64,000 bases of DNA from Azorhizobium doebereinerae UFLA1-100. Its GTDB lineage: Bacteria; Pseudomonadota; Alphaproteobacteria; Rhizobiales; Xanthobacteraceae. The DNA is taken from positions 1 through 64,000 of the forward strand of contig NZ_AXBA01000002.1 in NCBI RefSeq assembly GCF_000473085.1. The letters are read 5' to 3'. The notes beneath the pieces were generated by a model. It had not been told where the DNA came from. It worked only from the letters and a program-made list of their open reading frames with translations, and ran no database searches. This document shows, in pieces, positions 16,300 to 24,417 of this stretch; positions within the stretch are counted from its first letter, which is position 1; the number at the start of each line of letters is the position of its first letter. Both the position numbers and the translations under genes were made by a program.

Positions 16300-17769
16300 T
16301 CAGGGCGTGTACCAGAGACGCCCGACCGACATGGTGTAGCCGAGGACCGGATCCATGATCGCCTGGAAGCCGGCGGAGATGGTCACGTCGGCATTCTTGC
16401 CGGACACGCTCGGCGAGCCCGAAGACAGCTTGATCGCGGGGAAGTCGAAGGCGAGTTTCTCCTTCCCGCCATCGGTGCGGCCCACGCGGAGATCGAAGGA
16501 CGTCAGACTGTTGCCCATGATCTTCGCGAGGATGCTCGCGTCCCCGAAATAGGTCTCCAGGGTGCCGGTGACGCTGAACTCGCCGTTGCCGACGCCGATG
16601 GCCGCGATGCTCCCGACCGCGTTCTGGCGACGCAGGTTGTTGTTGATGGAGAAATTCGCGCTCATCACGTAGTTCGGGCCGGTGATGGCGGACCCATCGA
16701 AGGCGATCCGCCCCACATCGGCAGATGCGTTGAGGACCTGCTTGGCCGGAGCCGCAAGGTCGCTGGCGCCGCTCGCCCGGGTCGTCGCGGTCGTCGCGTT
16801 GGAGCCAAGCCAGGTCACCTCATAGGTGACGATCGCCTGCTGCTGGACCGACATCGAGAGTTGGTCGATGCACTGGCCGGTCAGGTATTCGTAGGTGACC
16901 GGGCTGTGGTCGAGATACTGCCGCTCGAAAGCGCTGGAGATGAGGTTCGTGCCGTTCGTCAGGAAGTCGCCGGCGAAGACCTGGAGCGCTTTGCCGGTGC
17001 CCGTGTCCGCCGACCAGCCCGACGGGACGATGCCGAGGGACAGCCGGTTCGCCGAGATGTCCGAGACGCGGGCCCAACCATTGTTCGCGGCCGTGGCGAA
17101 GCTCGCCGCCGCCGAACCGCCGCCGATCTTCACCCATTCTCCCTTGTTGAGCCCGAGCGTGGTGAAGTCGAGCACGGTCGACGTGAGCGCATTCCCGCCG
17201 GTGACGGTCGCGACGATGTCGCCAGAGGCGCCTTCGAAGCCCACCGAGCGAAGGACGGCGCCGACCGGAATCGGCGCGGTTTCCGGCAGGAATGTCGACG
17301 CGGGAAACACCACGGACGTGGCAGTGGCGCTTGCCACTCGGGCAAGCTTGTTGTTCGCGGGGGTGGGGAAGCCCGACAGGAGGCAGATATGGCCGGCCTT
17401 GAAGGCGGCACCGCCGGAGGCGACCGTGAGCGTGGTCGCCGAGACGTCGGAAATCTCGGTGTCGGCGGTGAGAACGGTGACCGAGGGCTTGTTGAGCCAC
17501 GTGCCCTGCAGGGCCTCCTCAAAGTCATCGTCGGCAGCCGAGAAGGAGAGCTCGCCGGCCTGATTGCCTCCGGCCTGCACGCCGGTGAGGATCAGGTCCG
17601 TGACCTGGCGGTCGGACCGGATCTCATTCGAGACCGTGGTCTGCGGGTTCCCGGCGAGGGCGTTGGAGGTGAGGCGCTGGGCCTTGAAGACCGGCGAGGT
17701 GGGAACGACGCCATAGGTCGTTTCGCGCACGCGCCCGACGCGCACGCGGTTGGTGCTCTGCAAAGCCAT
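16300..17769 (-). CDS. Major tail tube protein
   Basis: This beta-rich 489-aa protein begins MALQSTNRVRVGRVRETTYG. It carries the conserved ETTYGVVP and RSDRQVTDLILTGVQAGG stretch of phage tail tube proteins, with an Ig-like insertion in the middle (about 90-230) and ANFSINNNLRRQNAVG...ETYF later. Subunits stack as hexameric rings around the tape measure. ATG 17769 is chosen because GGAG lies nine bases upstream; ATG 17784 lacks a ribosome site. Confidence 0.8.
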   Translation of the reverse strand: MALQSTNRVRVGRVRETTYGVVPTSPVFKAQRLTSNALAGNPQTTVSNEIRSDRQVTDLILTGVQAGGNQAGELSFSAADDDFEEALQGTWLNKPSVTVLTADTEISDVSATTLTVASGGAAFKAGHICLLSGFPTPANNKLARVASATATSVVFPASTFLPETAPIPVGAVLRSVGFEGASGDIVATVTGGNALTSTVLDFTTLGLNKGEWVKIGGGSAAASFATAANNGWARVSDISANRLSLGIVPSGWSADTGTGKALQVFAGDFLTNGTNLISSAFERQYLDHSPVTYEYLTGQCIDQLSMSVQQQAIVTYEVTWLGSNATTATTRASGASDLAAPAKQVLNASADVGRIAFDGSAITGPNYVMSANFSINNNLRRQNAVGSIAAIGVGNGEFSVTGTLETYFGDASILAKIMGNSLTSFDLRVGRTDGGKEKLAFDFPAIKLSSGSPSVSGKNADVTISAGFQAIMDPVLGYTMSVGRLWYTP

Positions 17770-17933
17770 AATAGGGGGCTCCATCTGGGAAGGCCGGCGT
17801 CATCGCGACGCTGGGGGTCGGTGGCGGCGAGGCCGCGCACCGTGATCCGGCTGGGAATGCCGACTTCATCTCGAAGTTGGCGGCTGCTCTTGCCCAAGGA
17901 GCATGTGGGCGGCCCGCATGAGCGGGATCGAGG

Positions 17934-18347
17934 TCAGGCGAAGAGGTCCGCGTAGTACGGGACCGCTATGGCCAGCTTGAAATAGGCGCCATCGGCGTTC
18001 CGGTCGTCGAGAACGGCCGATGACGGGGCGTAGGTGGTGACGACGCCGAACTGCTTGCCTCGGAACAGCGCCGCCAGCTCGTCCATCCAGGGGTCATATT
18101 CCTCGGTGCCGGCGTCGCGCGGGATCGAGAGGACGAAGCGGATGCCGCCCTCCTCTCGAAACACGTTGTCGCCAGGAGTTCCGACGGTGATCTGCTTCTC
18201 GCTGGACACAGGGAACTGCACGGATAGGAACTCCGTGCCTCCGGTAGGCACCTCGGCCTCGGGCCCGTTGGGGTAGAAGACCTCGCAGCGGGTCCAATTA
18301 TCGGCCAGGCGCGCCCGGACGGCGGCCTTGACGGCGCCCGAGGCCAT
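17934..18347 (-). CDS. Tail terminator-like protein (DUF4128 type)
   Basis: The 137-residue product MASGAVKAAVRARLADNWTR, with SVQFPVSSEKQITVGTPG and a Trp/Asp-rich centre, fits phage tail terminator proteins that cap the tube and attach it to the head. It lies between head-tail genes and the tube gene, as expected. The start overlaps the preceding stop (TGATG). Confidence 0.65.
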   Translation of the reverse strand: MASGAVKAAVRARLADNWTRCEVFYPNGPEAEVPTGGTEFLSVQFPVSSEKQITVGTPGDNVFREEGGIRFVLSIPRDAGTEEYDPWMDELAALFRGKQFGVVTTYAPSSAVLDDRNADGAYFKLAIAVPYYADLFA

Positions 18348-18634
18348 CAGCGAAGCCAGTGGTTGTTGCGGCGCGCCTCATGCACTGCACGCACGGCGAT
18401 GGCCGGAAGGGAGCGCCGGTGTTCAGCCAACTCGAATGCAAGCACCTCCGACGACTGGACGATGGGCGCGGTGCTCGCTCGAACCAATACCTTCAGGTCA
18501 GCCAGCGAGGCCAGGATAGCGTCGATGTCCGCCTTGGTGGCGGGCTGGGCGTGGCGCAGTTCCTCCTCGAGCGCACGCACGCGCTGCACAGCGCCGCCGT
18601 GCGCCGCCAAGGCCTCGTCCAGGGTCATCGACAT
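18347..18634 (-). CDS. Small helical protein sharing a C-terminal motif with the tape measure
   Basis: A 95-residue, mostly helical protein (LDEALAAHGGAVQRVRALEE) in the head-tail connector block. Its last 28 residues (ELAEHRRSLPAIAVRAVHEA...) align with the very end of the tape measure protein (ELAEHRRLMPSVAVSAVAQA...), about 14 of 23 identical in the core. No known family. The shared motif suggests both bind the same partner, perhaps the terminator or neck. RBS GAGGTG precedes ATG 18634. Confidence 0.6.
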   Translation of the reverse strand: MSMTLDEALAAHGGAVQRVRALEEELRHAQPATKADIDAILASLADLKVLVRASTAPIVQSSEVLAFELAEHRRSLPAIAVRAVHEARRNNHWLR

Positions 18635-18637
18635 GGC

Positions 18638-19294
18638 TCACCTCGTAATGACGATCGCCGGCTGCCGGCGCAGCCATTCATCCCGCTGCGCGCCCCGGCG
18701 GTACGGGCTTTCCATCGACGTGCGTGAGGCCCATTCCTCGATTGCACCGAAGAGCGGGGTTCGGTAGCCGAAGTGAATCCGGGCCAGATTGCCGAACCGG
18801 CCCTGCGCCATCGCCGCGACGACATGGAACACGCCATCCGGCGTCTGATCGGACAGCCCACGCTCGATCTTGCGGGCATAGGGCTGGACGTTCGTGAACA
18901 CGTATTCCTCGGCCTCCGGCAGTGGCGCCCCCGGCGCGACGACTGTCCCGTCTGCGGTGAACACGAAGGAGTCCTGGTACCGGCCGGTGCGAGACGGTGA
19001 GTGGGTGACCAGCATCTCGCCGATCCACTCAAACATCTCGTTCATCAGATGGAACTCGTAGACGATCTCGCCGTCCGGCTGCACCTGCTCCTCAGATGCG
19101 CCTGGGCGGCCGTCCACGAATGTGTCGTAGGTTGGCGTCCAGCCCAAGGCCGCCGTGTTGCTGGCCAGGGCCTCAGAGAGGTTCTGGCGGGCAAAATCGG
19201 CCAGCGCCTGGCTGCGGGACTGCGGGGTCATGTCCTGGCTCAGAAATAGGATCTCGTCCCGACCGATGGGGTCGATCTTGAAGGTGACGGCCAT
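18638..19294 (-). CDS. Head-tail joining / HK97 gp10-like protein
   Basis: 218 residues. Motifs GRYQDSFVF and YARKIERGLS resemble HK97 gp10-like tail-completion proteins, though this one is longer than usual. It lies after the head closure gene and before the tail terminator. It would help to join head and tail. The start overlaps the upstream stop (TGATG). The family match is by pattern and context. Confidence 0.55.
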   Translation of the reverse strand: MAVTFKIDPIGRDEILFLSQDMTPQSRSQALADFARQNLSEALASNTAALGWTPTYDTFVDGRPGASEEQVQPDGEIVYEFHLMNEMFEWIGEMLVTHSPSRTGRYQDSFVFTADGTVVAPGAPLPEAEEYVFTNVQPYARKIERGLSDQTPDGVFHVVAAMAQGRFGNLARIHFGYRTPLFGAIEEWASRTSMESPYRRGAQRDEWLRRQPAIVITR

Positions 19295-19680
19295 CAGCCT
19301 TCCACCGCCATTCTGATCCGCACCAGCGTGTCGTTCGCGTAGAAGGGCTCCGCAGCCATCACGCGGCGGTCCTTACCCCGAATCGTCACCATGTTGCCGG
19401 CCATGGGCACGTTCGCATCCTGGCCGGCTGGCCGACCGCTCTCCCATGCGGCGACGATGATTTCGCTGGGTGAGATGACGACCTCCGAGGTGCCCTGCAC
19501 CATGCCGTTGATCAGTTCGGAGGGGTCGAAATCACGCACGAAGGCCCGACAGTCGACGTCGACGGACGTGCGCGCCTGGCCGGCGCCGGACATCCGCTTG
19601 AGCGTGATCCCCTGCCCCCGCCGCCCCAGCGCCGCATCCAGCCGGGCAATCATGCCAGCGGGGGTGTCATCGAGGCGCAT
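19294..19680 (-). CDS. Head closure / stopper-like protein
   Basis: 128 residues, MRLDDTPAGMIARLDAALGR ... GITLKRMSG and a C-terminal beta stretch (NMVTIRGKDRRVMAAEPFYA). Size, position directly after the connector gene and beta-rich composition fit head-tail stoppers (SPP1 gp16 type). No diagnostic motif. Both ends overlap neighbours by one base. Confidence 0.5.
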   Translation of the reverse strand: MRLDDTPAGMIARLDAALGRRGQGITLKRMSGAGQARTSVDVDCRAFVRDFDPSELINGMVQGTSEVVISPSEIIVAAWESGRPAGQDANVPMAGNMVTIRGKDRRVMAAEPFYANDTLVRIRMAVEG

Positions 19681-20312
19681 CAGCCCACCTGGATCGTTTT
19701 GTATCGGCCGAGCACATCGGCCATGTCCGGGGTGATATCGACCGCGGCAGCCGCATCAACCCAATATTCGCGCTCGACCTGCTCGATCCCGGCGACGTCC
19801 ACCCGTTCCCGCTTCAGCATGGGATCGCGCGCGGTGCCGCTACGCCGGGAGACCATCTCGGCTGCCACCTCGGCGAGATCGGTGGGCACGTCGGCAAAGC
19901 CGGCCTGATAGGTCACCACCACGATGCCAGATTGCCACCGGCACGGAGAGCCATTGTTCAGCCGGGTCAGGACGCCCGCCCGCTCGTTGGCGAAGAAATC
20001 CGCAGCATTGAGCGTCGCGCCGTTCTCGACGACGCTGACGGTGCCGAGGAAGCGACGCGCCAGGATCAGGCTTTCAACCGCGCATTTCGGCCAGAACGTC
20101 TGCGCGAGGGTCTCCTGGCGCAGGGTTGGCGCCGCGATGCCGGCTCCGGCGACGCAACACCAACCGCTGATCGTGTCGGCCACGGCCAGTCCGGTCCTCA
20201 ACAGGCTCGCATCCTGCGTGCTGTCCGAGACGCTAGCGGCCGCGCGCAGTTCCTCGATCGACAACAACCCGCGGTCTGGCGCGGCCTGGGTGATGCGCAG
20301 ATCCGTGATCAT
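19680..20312 (-). CDS. Head-tail connector (gp6-like)
   Basis: 210 residues from ATG 20312 (MITDLRITQAAPDRGLLSIE). The helical N-terminus with LLSIEELRAAASVSD and the later VVTYQAGF.DVPTDLAEVAAEM are hallmarks of HK97 gp6-type connectors (compare YqbG). It forms the ring under the portal. GGAAG lies upstream of the chosen start, and a longer upstream frame overlaps the previous gene and is not needed. Confidence 0.7.
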   Translation of the reverse strand: MITDLRITQAAPDRGLLSIEELRAAASVSDSTQDASLLRTGLAVADTISGWCCVAGAGIAAPTLRQETLAQTFWPKCAVESLILARRFLGTVSVVENGATLNAADFFANERAGVLTRLNNGSPCRWQSGIVVVTYQAGFADVPTDLAEVAAEMVSRRSGTARDPMLKRERVDVAGIEQVEREYWVDAAAAVDITPDMADVLGRYKTIQVG

Positions 20313-20608
20313 CGCGCCGCTTCCGCCTCTGCCTTGCTGGCAAATGGCCCCTTCACACGATCCTCGCCGCGCACCAGCCACCAGCGGCCGCCGCCGGCAT
20401 GCTTGACCACCAGATCATCGCCCTCCGGTGCTCCAGGTTCCGCCGTGGCGCCACGCGTCGGTGCATCGCCGGTCCAACCGCCGTGCTCTGCGGCCACCGC
20501 CAGGTCGCCGGAGACGATCTCCCCCAGTTCGATCCATTCGGGATGGACTCTCCCATCCCGCACGCCGAGGAAGCGCTGCGTCACGACCACCGTCTTCATC
20601 TCGGTCAT
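20309..20608 (-). CDS. Small hypothetical head-region protein, 99 aa
   Basis: Starts MTEMKTVVVTQRFLGVRDGR and ends with a basic, repeat-like stretch (RVKGPFASKAEAEAAR). GGAGAC precedes ATG 20608, which overlaps the stop of the glycosyltransferase gene (ATGA), so the two are translationally coupled. No family recognised. Residues WWLVRGEDRVKGPFAS form a small beta unit seen in some phage accessory proteins. Confidence 0.55.
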   Translation of the reverse strand: MTEMKTVVVTQRFLGVRDGRVHPEWIELGEIVSGDLAVAAEHGGWTGDAPTRGATAEPGAPEGDDLVVKHAGGGRWWLVRGEDRVKGPFASKAEAEAAR

Positions 20609-21585
20609 GGGGCTGTCTCCAGGGCGATGACGACGTGGACGAGCACGTCTTCGGGCTGCACGGCATCCGCACACGCCGCGAACCCTGACGGCCCGCGCGG
20701 GCAGAACTTGGTGGTCTGGTGCAGGCGATGACAGGGGTGGCACGCGACACTGGGCTCGATAGCCACCGTGTTCCGCCAATGGGCAGTGAGGTTCCTGGGC
20801 GATGAATGCGACAGCAGCACAACCTTGCGGTTCGAGAAGCCGGCCACGGCATTCGTGATGCCGGTTTCGGGGCCGACCACGGCAGCCGCCAAGCTGCTTA
20901 TCGCCAGTGTCTGGCGGATCGGCGCCGAGGTCAGATCGACAACTCGACCGAGATCGCCCGGGCGGGCATCGCCCACCAAGGACAGCACGGCTTGAGCCAG
21001 ATGGGCATCCCGGATTCCGCCGGCGAGGAACAGCCTTGCGCCCGTCGCTTCCAGTAGCCGGCACGCGAACGACCCGGCATGCGGCCAAACCTTGTATTCG
21101 GCCGATCCGGCCAAACACAGGACCACAGCAGGCGCGCCGGCGACAGAACCGGCGGCCGCGCGCAGTTCGTCGTCGGAAGCGCAATAGCGCGGGAGGAACG
21201 GGCCAGCCACACCTGCGACGGCATGAATCCGCTCCACATAGTTCACATCGCCGTAGAGCCGTCGGCGGGTGGCGTCGTCGTGATAGAAGCCGAGCCGCGT
21301 GGGCAACAGCAGGCTGTCGTTCTCGACGGATTCGCACAGGTTGATCACCTGGTTGAACCCATTCGACCGAGCGTTCCAATATTCCGGCAGTGCTTCTTCC
21401 GGAACGGACCCCGCCGGCGTGATCAGCAGAGCGTCAATGAGGCGGTCGGAGCGAAGAACTTCGAATCCCTGCTCAGACGTGTCCCAGGTGATGTGGAACC
21501 CGCGCCCCTTGAGGTGCGGCAGGATCGACGCCGCCTGGAGAGCGTCGCCGAACCCGCCGTACCGGATGATGAGGAGGCGATCCAC
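20605..21585 (-). CDS. GT9-like glycosyltransferase in head module
   Basis: 326 residues with the N-terminal signature LLIIRYGGFGDALQAASILP of family 9 (ADP-heptose:LPS heptosyltransferase-like) glycosyltransferases. The C-terminal nucleotide-sugar site region has VVLCLAGSAEYKVWPH and VVGPETGITNAVAGFSNRKV. A Cys-containing tail (CHPCHRLHQ...CPRG) follows. It lies between capsid and connector genes and is coupled to its downstream neighbour, so it may glycosylate a virion protein or alter host surface sugars. The start is GTG 21585. Enzyme class is fairly secure; substrate is unknown. Confidence 0.7.
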   Translation of the reverse strand: MDRLLIIRYGGFGDALQAASILPHLKGRGFHITWDTSEQGFEVLRSDRLIDALLITPAGSVPEEALPEYWNARSNGFNQVINLCESVENDSLLLPTRLGFYHDDATRRRLYGDVNYVERIHAVAGVAGPFLPRYCASDDELRAAAGSVAGAPAVVLCLAGSAEYKVWPHAGSFACRLLEATGARLFLAGGIRDAHLAQAVLSLVGDARPGDLGRVVDLTSAPIRQTLAISSLAAAVVGPETGITNAVAGFSNRKVVLLSHSSPRNLTAHWRNTVAIEPSVACHPCHRLHQTTKFCPRGPSGFAACADAVQPEDVLVHVVIALETAP

Positions 21586-21588
21586 GCC

Positions 21589-21981
21589 TCAGGCGACCGG
21601 CGCCACGTTCGGCCGGCCGCGAACGATGGCGGCGGACGTCAGCGCGCCCGTCGTCGCCGTGGCGGTCACCTGCATCGCGCGCAGATAGCGCTTGTTGCCG
21701 ATGTATCCCTGACGCTGGACCGCGTTCTGCTGGGCGGTGCCGCTGACGGCGGTCAGGGTGCCCAGGAGATCGGCGGTGCCGACGGCGATGAAGGTGGTGC
21801 CGTCGTCGGACTCATGCAGGGCCGGGGTATGGCTGCCATCGGTCCAGGCTCCGGCACTGAACACCAGCATCGCGCCGTTGAAGCCCTGGAGATCGACGGT
21901 CGAGCCGGTGGCAGTGCCGTTGGTGCGGGCGGCGGGGTGCAGGCTCGGCTGCACATCCTGAGAGGACTTGATATCGCGCAT
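21589..21981 (-). CDS. Probable capsid-associated/decoration protein
   Basis: 130 residues, Thr/Gly/Ala rich, with FNGAMLVFSAGAWTDGSHTP and a YIGNKRYLRAMQV core, immediately downstream of the major capsid gene where head decoration proteins often lie. AAGGAG precedes ATG 21981. The pattern is common in HK97-type prophages without a defined function. Confidence 0.55.
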   Translation of the reverse strand: MRDIKSSQDVQPSLHPAARTNGTATGSTVDLQGFNGAMLVFSAGAWTDGSHTPALHESDDGTTFIAVGTADLLGTLTAVSGTAQQNAVQRQGYIGNKRYLRAMQVTATATTGALTSAAIVRGRPNVAPVA

Positions 21982-22035
21982 GGTGGCGCTCCTTCACGAA
22001 GATGGGGAGGAGAGGCGGCGCGAGGCCGCCTCCAT

Positions 22036-23457
22036 TCAGTTCGCGGCGAACTTCAGCAGCTTGATGGCCTCGAAATTCTGGATGCCGCCGCCGACGCGCT
22101 TGGTGGTGTAGAACAGCACATAGGGCTTGGCGGTGTAGGGGTCGCGAAGCACGCGCACGCCGACGCGGTCCACGATCAGATAGCCGCGGCGGAAGTCGCC
22201 GAAGGCGATCGAGTAGGAGTTGGCGGCGATGTCCGGCATGTCGGGCATCTCGACGACGGGGCGCCCGAGGACTTCCATCACCGCGCCGTCGGCCCGGAAG
22301 GACACGTTGACGAGGTAATTGCCCTGACCGTCCTTCAGCTTCCGCACGGCACCGAGCGTCTTGCGGTTCATGACGAAGGTGCCGTTCTGCTGGTAGGCAG
22401 TCTTGGGCGCGGTGTAGAGGTCGATCAGGGCGTTGGCCTTGTCCGTCGCAGCCCAGTCTCCGGCGCCGCCGGTGGCGACGTAGCCGACCTTGCCCCAGGC
22501 ATACGAGGCGTCGGCGACCGGCGTGTAGCCGCCGATGAACCCTCGCGGCTTCTTCACGCCGTCACCGGCCACGAAGGCGCTGCCTTCCTGCGCGGCGAAT
22601 TCCAGCTCCACCTCGGACGCCAGCCACGAGCCGATGTCCACGAAGGAGTCGTCCAGCAGGGTCTGGCTCGCCGCCGGCATGGCGTAGAGTTCCATGGCCG
22701 GGAACTCGATCTCGGAGAGGTTCGCGCCGGCGGTCTGCGGCCGGCTGTCGCCCTCGCCCACCCAGCCGGACGCGGTGCCGTGCTGATTCACCAGCTTCTT
22801 GTAGCTGGTGGCGCTGATCGGCCGGATGGTGCAGATCTGGCGCATGGGCGAGACTTCCTTGAGGGTCTCGTCGATGGCCGTCTCCATCTCCGGGCGGACA
22901 GTGAAGCCGCCGTCCGTGTCGGAGGAACTCATCATCGCGGCCTTGACGCCGAGGTCGCGGAGCGCCCGCTCACCGCCATCCAGCGCCCGTTCGCCGTTGC
23001 GGAAATAGGCGGAGAACTTCTCGCAGTATTCCGCGGCGTGCGCGTTGGCCATCCGGGGATCGGCCTTGGCCGCGGTGCCCGCGCCGGTCTGCATCGCGGC
23101 GATCTTCTTCGACAGTTCGTCGATGTCCTTCTCGAAGGCCTTGATGCTGGCGGTCGCGGCGGAGACCTTCTCGGCCGCCGCAGTGATATCAGCGTTGATG
23201 CGGTCGACCTTCTCGTTGGTCACGACGTCGGTCTTGCCGGCCTTGATGTCGGCCAGGGCCTGATCGTTCGCGGCCTTGAAGTCCTCGAAGGTCTTGGTCA
23301 GGGTCGCATAGGCCGACTTCTGCTCTTCCTTCTGGCTGGAGACCGAGGCATTGATCTGCCCCAGCAGTTCAGCGATGGAGGGACCTTCGGCGCGCACCGC
23401 GCCAACCAAGGCACGCGGAGCCGTTCCGCCCAGCAGGCGGTGATTGTGAATGGTCAT
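22036..23457 (-). CDS. Major capsid protein, HK97 fold
   Basis: 473 residues. The N-terminal third (to about residue 130) is a coiled-coil delta/scaffold region (AYATLTKTFEDFKAANDQAL). The HK97 fold follows: DTDGGFTVRPEMETAI, PMRQICTIRPISATSYKKLV, ETLLDDSF-like QTLLDDSFVDIGSWLASEV and the C-terminal GYLIVDRVGVRVLRDPY. The prohead protease gene next door should remove the N-terminal part. Good RBS (GAGG) before ATG 23457. Confidence 0.9.
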   Translation of the reverse strand: MTIHNHRLLGGTAPRALVGAVRAEGPSIAELLGQINASVSSQKEEQKSAYATLTKTFEDFKAANDQALADIKAGKTDVVTNEKVDRINADITAAAEKVSAATASIKAFEKDIDELSKKIAAMQTGAGTAAKADPRMANAHAAEYCEKFSAYFRNGERALDGGERALRDLGVKAAMMSSSDTDGGFTVRPEMETAIDETLKEVSPMRQICTIRPISATSYKKLVNQHGTASGWVGEGDSRPQTAGANLSEIEFPAMELYAMPAASQTLLDDSFVDIGSWLASEVELEFAAQEGSAFVAGDGVKKPRGFIGGYTPVADASYAWGKVGYVATGGAGDWAATDKANALIDLYTAPKTAYQQNGTFVMNRKTLGAVRKLKDGQGNYLVNVSFRADGAVMEVLGRPVVEMPDMPDIAANSYSIAFGDFRRGYLIVDRVGVRVLRDPYTAKPYVLFYTTKRVGGGIQNFEAIKLLKFAAN

Positions 23458-23482
23458 GGCTTTTGCCTCGAAGTGATAGATT

Positions 23483-24406
23483 TCAGTTCTTGAGGGTCAT
23501 CAGCAGCGACGCGGCTGCGAGGAGGGCCTCGGTGTCTCCAGCGCCCGGCTGGCTCGGGGTGGCAGCGCCCGGCATGCCTCCGTGGCCTGCGGCAGCGCCC
23601 GGCTTGCCGTTGACCAGATCCTTCATGAGGGCGCGCGCCGAAGAGCGCGTCATGCCCCCCTTCTTCGTGAGGACCGCTTCCATCTGGCGGGCCGCGTTGG
23701 CTGTCCGCGCCTGCTCGGTGGTGGCCTTGTCCTCGGTGACGTCATCCTTCGACAGGCCGCCGGTCGCGAAGCCCAGTTCGATCGACCGCGATGCGTTGAG
23801 GAAGGTCTCCTCATCCATCCATTTCTCAATGTCCGAAGCCGACTGGCTGGACCTGGCGACGTAGATGTCGCGCAGAGACGCATCGAACGGCTCGAGGTAG
23901 TCGGCAACGTCGCGCAGGTCGTGCCGGTTGCCCATCGCCATCACCCACGCGTTGTGGATCATGAAGAATGCACCCGCACCGATCAGACGCTCATCGCCGC
24001 ACATGGCGATGATCGACGCGGCCGAGGCGGCCAAGCCCAGGACCTTCACCGTCACGTTCTTCGTGTGCGACTGGAGGAGGTTGTAAATCGCGATGCCCTC
24101 GAAGACGTCGCCGCCCGGCGAGTTGACGTGGACCTCGATGTCGCGATCACCGATCTCATTGAGCCGATCCGACACCGTTCCGACCGTGTTCCCGAGCCCG
24201 GTCCACCAGTCCTCGCCGATCACCCCGAAGATCCGGACGACGTTGTCGGTCTCCACGGCTGCGCGGACGCCAGCCTGCCACCTGGCGAGGGCCTGGACGG
24301 TCGGCGTGCCGACGATGTCGTCGCGGGGATTGGAGATATCGATGCGCGGCGGCCGCGCTTCGGCGTTCACGCGGCCGACGACCGCGCGCGGGATATTCGT
24401 GAGCAT
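23483..24406 (-). CDS. Prohead protease, ClpP-like Ser protease
   Basis: 307 residues. The ClpP-type core contains VHVNSPGGDVFEGIAIYNLL, a nucleophile Ser in GLAASAAS (about residue 128) and a His in FFMIHNAWV (about 151). It matures the capsid by trimming the scaffold region. The order portal-protease-capsid is standard. The C-terminal Ala/Gly-rich tail may serve in scaffold interaction. RBS GAGGG lies before ATG 24406. Confidence 0.85.
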   Translation of the reverse strand: MLTNIPRAVVGRVNAEARPPRIDISNPRDDIVGTPTVQALARWQAGVRAAVETDNVVRIFGVIGEDWWTGLGNTVGTVSDRLNEIGDRDIEVHVNSPGGDVFEGIAIYNLLQSHTKNVTVKVLGLAASAASIIAMCGDERLIGAGAFFMIHNAWVMAMGNRHDLRDVADYLEPFDASLRDIYVARSSQSASDIEKWMDEETFLNASRSIELGFATGGLSKDDVTEDKATTEQARTANAARQMEAVLTKKGGMTRSSARALMKDLVNGKPGAAAGHGGMPGAATPSQPGAGDTEALLAAASLLMTLKN

Positions 24407-24417
24407 GTGGATCCCTC

